Assembly (NCBI GenBank): GCA_900769615.1
Contig: CAAGHH010000020.1
Coordinates: 3,974-67,973 of the forward strand
DNA: 64,000 nucleotides
Direction of reading: 5' to 3'
Source of the DNA: Selenomonadales bacterium
GTDB taxonomy: Bacteria > Bacillota > Negativicutes > Selenomonadales > Selenomonadaceae
The position numbers and the translations under genes are program-made. The notes under the pieces were generated by a model. It ran no database searches and was not told the origin of the DNA. It saw only the letters and a list, made by a program, of their open reading frames with translations. The number at the start of each line of letters is the position of its first letter. Position 1 is the stretch's first letter. Positions 60,557-64,000 of the stretch are shown here, one piece after another.

Positions 60557-61363
60557 ATGGCGATAAAATTATTTATAACTGATTTGGATGGAACGCTATT
60601 AGAAAGTGCAAAAGATGTAGCCAGCGAGAATATAAAAGCAATACAATTAGCAGCAGCTAATGGCGTTACCGTGACCATAGCGACTGGCCGTATGTATAAG
60701 GCAGCCTTGCCTGTGGCTAAAGCTCTGGGGGTAAATGTGCCTATTATTACCTATAATGGTGCGCTCATAAAATCTGCGGCTGGTGAGATTTTAGCCAGTG
60801 ATTATTTAATGCCTGAAGTTGTTAATGAAGTTATAACATATTGTCAGGCGCATAATTGGTATTTGCAATTATATAGTAATGATGAGCTTTATTTTGCAAG
60901 TTATGACGATTATGCTAAGGGGTATGAGCAGGCACAGGCAGTAAAGGGACATTTTGTTGGCTGGGATGGCTTAAGAGCGCATAAAAACAATGTATGCAAG
61001 CTGTTATCAATAACCGGCGATGTTATGAAAACCAATGCCAGGGTGGCTGCGTTAAATGAGCATTTTGCGGGTAAATTGCAAGCAATGCGTTCTAATGCGC
61101 ATTATGTAGAAATAGTAAAAAACGGGGTTTCGAAAGCTGCTGGGGTAAAGAAATTAGCAAATATCTTGGGCGTTGCTATTGAAGATACGATGGCCATTGG
61201 TGATGGTGATAATGATTTGCCAATGCTTAAAGCAGCTGGTCACAGTGTAGCAATGGGGAATGCCGTGCCGGCGGTCAAGGCTGCCTGTGAGTATGAAACA
61301 GGAACTTGTAGTGATAATGGTCTAGCACAGGCAATTTATCGTTATGTGTTGTCAAAAAACTAG
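60557..61363 (+). CDS. Cof-type HAD-IIB phosphatase
   Basis: This is a 268-residue HAD phosphatase of the Cof subfamily: motif I FITDLDGTLLE, motif II IATGRM, and motif III AIGDGDNDLPMLKAAGHSVAMGNA (cited in part), with a large C2B cap (about 85-190). Members dephosphorylate sugar phosphates or flavin precursors. The ATG follows AAAGGAG. It precedes rapZ by 27 nt, so the two may be cotranscribed. Confidence 0.92.
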   Translation: MAIKLFITDLDGTLLESAKDVASENIKAIQLAAANGVTVTIATGRMYKAALPVAKALGVNVPIITYNGALIKSAAGEILASDYLMPEVVNEVITYCQAHNWYLQLYSNDELYFASYDDYAKGYEQAQAVKGHFVGWDGLRAHKNNVCKLLSITGDVMKTNARVAALNEHFAGKLQAMRSNAHYVEIVKNGVSKAAGVKKLANILGVAIEDTMAIGDGDNDLPMLKAAGHSVAMGNAVPAVKAACEYETGTCSDNGLAQAIYRYVLSKN

Positions 61364-61390
61364 CTCAAATAATAAATAGAAGGTGAAATT

Positions 61391-62335
61391 ATGACTGAGG
61401 AAAAAAGCAATGATTCTTTACAATTGGAAGCTGCTGCGAAAGAAAATAAATTTCGGCTGGTTATTGTAACAGGAATGTCAGGTGCTGGCAAGACCCAGGC
61501 TTGCCGTTATATGGAGGACTTAGGTTATTTTGTCGTAGATAACTTGCCACCGCTGTTTATTTTAAAGTTTGTGGAACTTTGCAAGCATACTGGTGGTCAT
61601 GTAGGCAAGGTAGTGCTGGTGGTAGATACCCGTAGTCAGGAATTTTTTGATACCTTTGTGCATGTATTAGATGATATGGATCGAGATGATGTGCAGTACG
61701 AGATGCTCTTTATGGATGCATCTGATCCGTCAATTATTCGCCGCTACAAGGAAACTCGCCGCCGGCATCCGATGGCACCATCATCAAGGATTTCAGAAGG
61801 AATTGCTAAAGAACGGGTGAGACTGGCTCCGGTTCGCAGCAAGGCAACATATATAGTTGACACATCAGAGCTTAGAAAAGTTGATTTGCGGGATAAAATT
61901 CATCATTTGTTTGGCAGCAGCGAAGGCGAACAAATGAATATCAATGTGCTTTCCTTTGGTTTTAAATTCGGATTGCCGTTGGATGCGGACATGGTTTTTG
62001 ATGTGCGATTTTTGCCAAATCCGTTCTATATAGAATCAATGCGGCATAAAAGTGGAGCTGTACCGGAAGTAGCAAGCTATATAGCACAGTGGCCAGTAAC
62101 AAGAGGATTTGTTGAACATTTGGATGGCATGATTGATTTTTTGATGCCACAATATGTGAAAGAGGGCAAAAGTCAGCTGGTGATAGCAGTCGGCTGCACG
62201 GGCGGCATGCATCGCAGTGTATTCATTGCTAACCATATATATAATCGCTTGAAGCAGAAAGGCTATCCGGTGAAACTGGAACATCGCGATCTGATGAAAA
62301 ATGATGTTCGGGAGCATGTGCGCGAGGAGTGTTGA
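61391..62335 (+). CDS. rapZ: RNase adapter / nucleotide-binding protein RapZ (YvcJ)
   Basis: This is a 314-residue protein: Walker A GMSGAGKT (28-35), Walker B-like segment VVLVVDTRS and the C-terminal RapZ core FGFKFGLPLDADMVFDVRF, with VAVGCTGGMHRSV near the end (written there as IAVGCTGG). The E. coli protein guides RNase E to GlmZ; the Bacillus YvcJ binds nucleotides and affects competence. The ATG follows GAAGGTG. The stop is 6 nt before yvcK. Confidence 0.94.
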   Translation: MTEEKSNDSLQLEAAAKENKFRLVIVTGMSGAGKTQACRYMEDLGYFVVDNLPPLFILKFVELCKHTGGHVGKVVLVVDTRSQEFFDTFVHVLDDMDRDDVQYEMLFMDASDPSIIRRYKETRRRHPMAPSSRISEGIAKERVRLAPVRSKATYIVDTSELRKVDLRDKIHHLFGSSEGEQMNINVLSFGFKFGLPLDADMVFDVRFLPNPFYIESMRHKSGAVPEVASYIAQWPVTRGFVEHLDGMIDFLMPQYVKEGKSQLVIAVGCTGGMHRSVFIANHIYNRLKQKGYPVKLEHRDLMKNDVREHVREEC

Positions 62336-62341
62336 GAAAAA

Positions 62342-63661
62342 ATGCATTTGTTGAAATGGCTTTATCCAGGGATGAAGTTTAAGCGCTGGCTGCTATTATT
62401 TTCAGTCGGGGTAATACTGATAAGTCTGGGCTTTGCCTTAGTTTTTAACTATAAGTATTTAGATTATATTGAAGAAGCTATTTTTAGAGCTGTATATTTG
62501 TGGCGGGGCAGTTATGATTATGCTTTTTCCACGATTGTAGGTCTAATGGTGGTGGCACTGGGCGTAGTGCTGATGCTGGTAGCAACGCGATTTGTTATTC
62601 GTTCAGTGATAACGGTTTTGCTGCCGGACAATTCAGAACGGCTGGTGGATATAATATATGAAAAACGTAAGCTGGGCAAAGGTCCTAATGTGGCAGTAGT
62701 TGGTGGCGGGCATGGGCTTTCGGTGCTGCTGAGGGGCATAAAGTCAGCTACTAGTAATGTAACTGCCGTGGTTACCGTGGCGGATGATGGTGGTTCATCA
62801 GGACGACTTAGGGAAGAATTAGGTGTTATTCCGCCGGGTGATTTGAGAAACTGTCTCGTAGCTTTAGCCGATACTGAACCATTGATGGAAAAATTATTTC
62901 AGTATCGCTTTAAAGGAAATAGCGAGCTGGCAGGGCATAGCTTTGGCAATCTGTTTATTGCTGCTATGAATGAAGTAACTGGTGATGTTGAGCAGGCTTT
63001 AAAGGAATCATCTAAGGTTTTAGCTGTCAAGGGACAAGTGTTGCCTGCGTCAAAGGATCATGTAAGGCTGGATGCCATTATGGAAGATGGTACGGTGGTA
63101 GAGGGTGAATCGCATATACCAGAAGTGCATAAAAAAATACATCGGGTGCGGCTGTTCCCGGAATCAGTTAAACCGGTGAAGTCAGCTTTAGAGGCACTGA
63201 CGGCTGCGGATGCGATTATTTTAGGTCCAGGCAGTCTTTATACAAGTATCATGCCTAACCTTTTAGTCGATGGTGTAGCTGAGACCTTGCGTAAAAGCAA
63301 GGCAGTCAAAATCTATATTTGCAATGTTATGACCCAGCCAGGTGAAACCGATAATTATACGGCTTCGATGCATGCTAAGGCCATTATCGATCATGGTGGT
63401 AAAGGTGTAATTGATTATATGCTGGTAAATTCTACTCCAATATCAGCTGATATGCAAAAATATTATGCGGCTAGGGGCGCTTTCCCAGTAAAGGTTGATG
63501 AAGCAGCTATAAATGCTTTGGGGATAGGCTTTGTTAAGGCGGATATTATTAATGAAACTGATGTCATCCGGCACGACCCGGATAAACTTTGCCGCAGTGT
63601 TATGCAAATGGTATATCGTTTGCAGCCAGGTACTGCTGGCGGATATGATTTAAAAAAATAA
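62342..63661 (+). CDS. yvcK: Gluconeogenesis factor YvcK (CofD-like) with membrane anchor
   Basis: This is a 439-residue protein: two N-terminal helices (about 15-38 and 60-82) then the YvcK domain with NVAVVGGGHGLSVLLRGIK, VADDGGSSGRLR, PGDLRNCLVALA and GPGSLYTSIMPNLLV. It binds UDP-sugars and is needed for normal cell shape and growth on gluconeogenic carbon. The normal neighbour whiA does not follow; an IS607-type transposase begins 110 nt downstream instead. Confidence 0.94.
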   Translation: MHLLKWLYPGMKFKRWLLLFSVGVILISLGFALVFNYKYLDYIEEAIFRAVYLWRGSYDYAFSTIVGLMVVALGVVLMLVATRFVIRSVITVLLPDNSERLVDIIYEKRKLGKGPNVAVVGGGHGLSVLLRGIKSATSNVTAVVTVADDGGSSGRLREELGVIPPGDLRNCLVALADTEPLMEKLFQYRFKGNSELAGHSFGNLFIAAMNEVTGDVEQALKESSKVLAVKGQVLPASKDHVRLDAIMEDGTVVEGESHIPEVHKKIHRVRLFPESVKPVKSALEALTAADAIILGPGSLYTSIMPNLLVDGVAETLRKSKAVKIYICNVMTQPGETDNYTASMHAKAIIDHGGKGVIDYMLVNSTPISADMQKYYAARGAFPVKVDEAAINALGIGFVKADIINETDVIRHDPDKLCRSVMQMVYRLQPGTAGGYDLKK

Positions 63662-63708
63662 GGTTACGTTAAGGGGGAAAGTAACAGCTTGTAAAAACTT
63701 ATAAAAAA

Positions 63709-63732
63709 TTAAAAACACCATCTTGTTTTTAT
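63709..63732 (+). terminator. AT-rich hairpin behind yvcK
   Basis: TAAAAACA/TGTTTTTA stem with a 6-nt loop, either a weak terminator of the rapZ-yvcK transcript or part of the transposon's left end. Confidence 0.4.
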
Positions 63733-63771
63733 AACCATAAATGCATATAATGTTATCAAGGTGGTGATAGT

Positions 63772-64000
63772 GTGAAATATTATACTATTAATAAATTTTC
63801 AAAAATGCTTGGCGTAACCCCACAGACCTTAAGAAACTGGGATAGGTCAGGCAAACTCCATCCGCACCACACTTCTGAAAATGGTTACCGATATTATTCA
63901 GAAGATCAATGGCAGAAAATAGCACAGGAGCGTCCACAGCAAAAACTTGTTATCGGTTATTGCAGAGTTTCCAGTCATAAACAAAAAGACGACCTTGAAC
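63772..64000 (+). mobile_element. tnpA: IS607-family transposase TnpA (serine recombinase), 5' part
   Basis: A reading frame opens at GTG 63772 after AAGGTGGTGAT and continues to the window edge (76 codons seen). It encodes a MerR-like helix-turn-helix (YYTINKFSKMLGVTPQTLRNW, about 3-23) and a wing (GYRYYSEDQWQKIA). The start of a serine-recombinase catalytic domain follows (IGYCRVSSHKQKDDLE, catalytic Ser near residue 69). This order is specific to IS607 TnpA. The rest of the element, often with tnpB, lies outside. IS607 elements have no terminal inverted repeats, so the left end cannot be fixed; it lies somewhere in 63662-63771. Confidence 0.9.

Noticed and set aside
1..64000. CRISPR array, prophage or integrated plasmid
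   Set aside because: No regularly spaced repeats, phage structural genes, integrase or replication genes were seen; apart from the IS607 start, the window reads as core chromosome.

Overview
The window looks like a chromosomal segment of a Gram-negative-type (diderm) Firmicute of the class Negativicutes, most likely the Selenomonadales. Four tandem genes encode outer-membrane proteins with a signal peptide, an N-terminal SLH domain and a C-terminal beta-barrel (the OmpM/Mep45 type). The flagellar genes include the P-ring and L-ring proteins that only diderms need. Housekeeping synteny, in contrast, is Firmicute-like: rpmE, yqhQ, prfA, prmC, ywlC, rpiB, glyA, upp; ychF next to DUF951; mbl next to flgF/flgG; rapZ-yvcK. 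Genus cannot be fixed from the sequence alone.

Layout. 1-1740: the end of a membrane protein and a dicarboxylate/amino-acid symporter. 1777-11088: translation and one-carbon housekeeping genes, uracil salvage, YchF, a nitrilase-family amidase and DUF951. 11202-17626: four OmpM-like porin genes, each with its own sigma-A promoter and a long 5' leader carrying a shared hairpin with a 12-nt loop. Two very small type I toxin-antitoxin modules of the Fst/par design lie behind the second and fourth porins. 17936-26990: a Gx-transporter/NusG-II pair, alr, a Crp/Fnr regulator, a purine permease, a REC-GGDEF-EAL protein, a HAD phosphatase and galM. 27168-32873: succinyl-CoA synthetase, a Tat-exported [FeFe] hydrogenase with a cytochrome b, and a hydroxyisocaproate-dehydrogenase-like enzyme. 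33008-42551: mbl, flgF-flgG-flgA-flgH-flgI-flgJ, and two exported proteins (AMIN-phosphodiester glycosidase, SpoIVB-like S55 peptidase). 42639-45968: murA and cstA behind a leader with a possible attenuator. 46019-52406: tRNA-Arg(CCU), a 3D-domain cell-wall protein, and a branched-chain amino acid ABC operon ending in a CBS-ACT protein. 52532-56131: a TAXI-type TRAP transporter. 56140-63661: HAD phosphatases, an exonuclease, pheA, an HD hydrolase, a divergent ClpX-like ATPase, rapZ and yvcK. 63772-64000: the start of an IS607-family transposase, cut by the window edge.

The genes suggest a motile anaerobic fermenter that imports dicarboxylates, amino acids and peptides or pyruvate, interconverts succinate and succinyl-CoA, and couples H2 to the membrane quinone pool on the outer face of the inner membrane. 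The most unusual parts are the shared leader element of the porin genes, the two par-like toxin-antitoxin modules placed among them, and the sequence homogenisation between porin copies.
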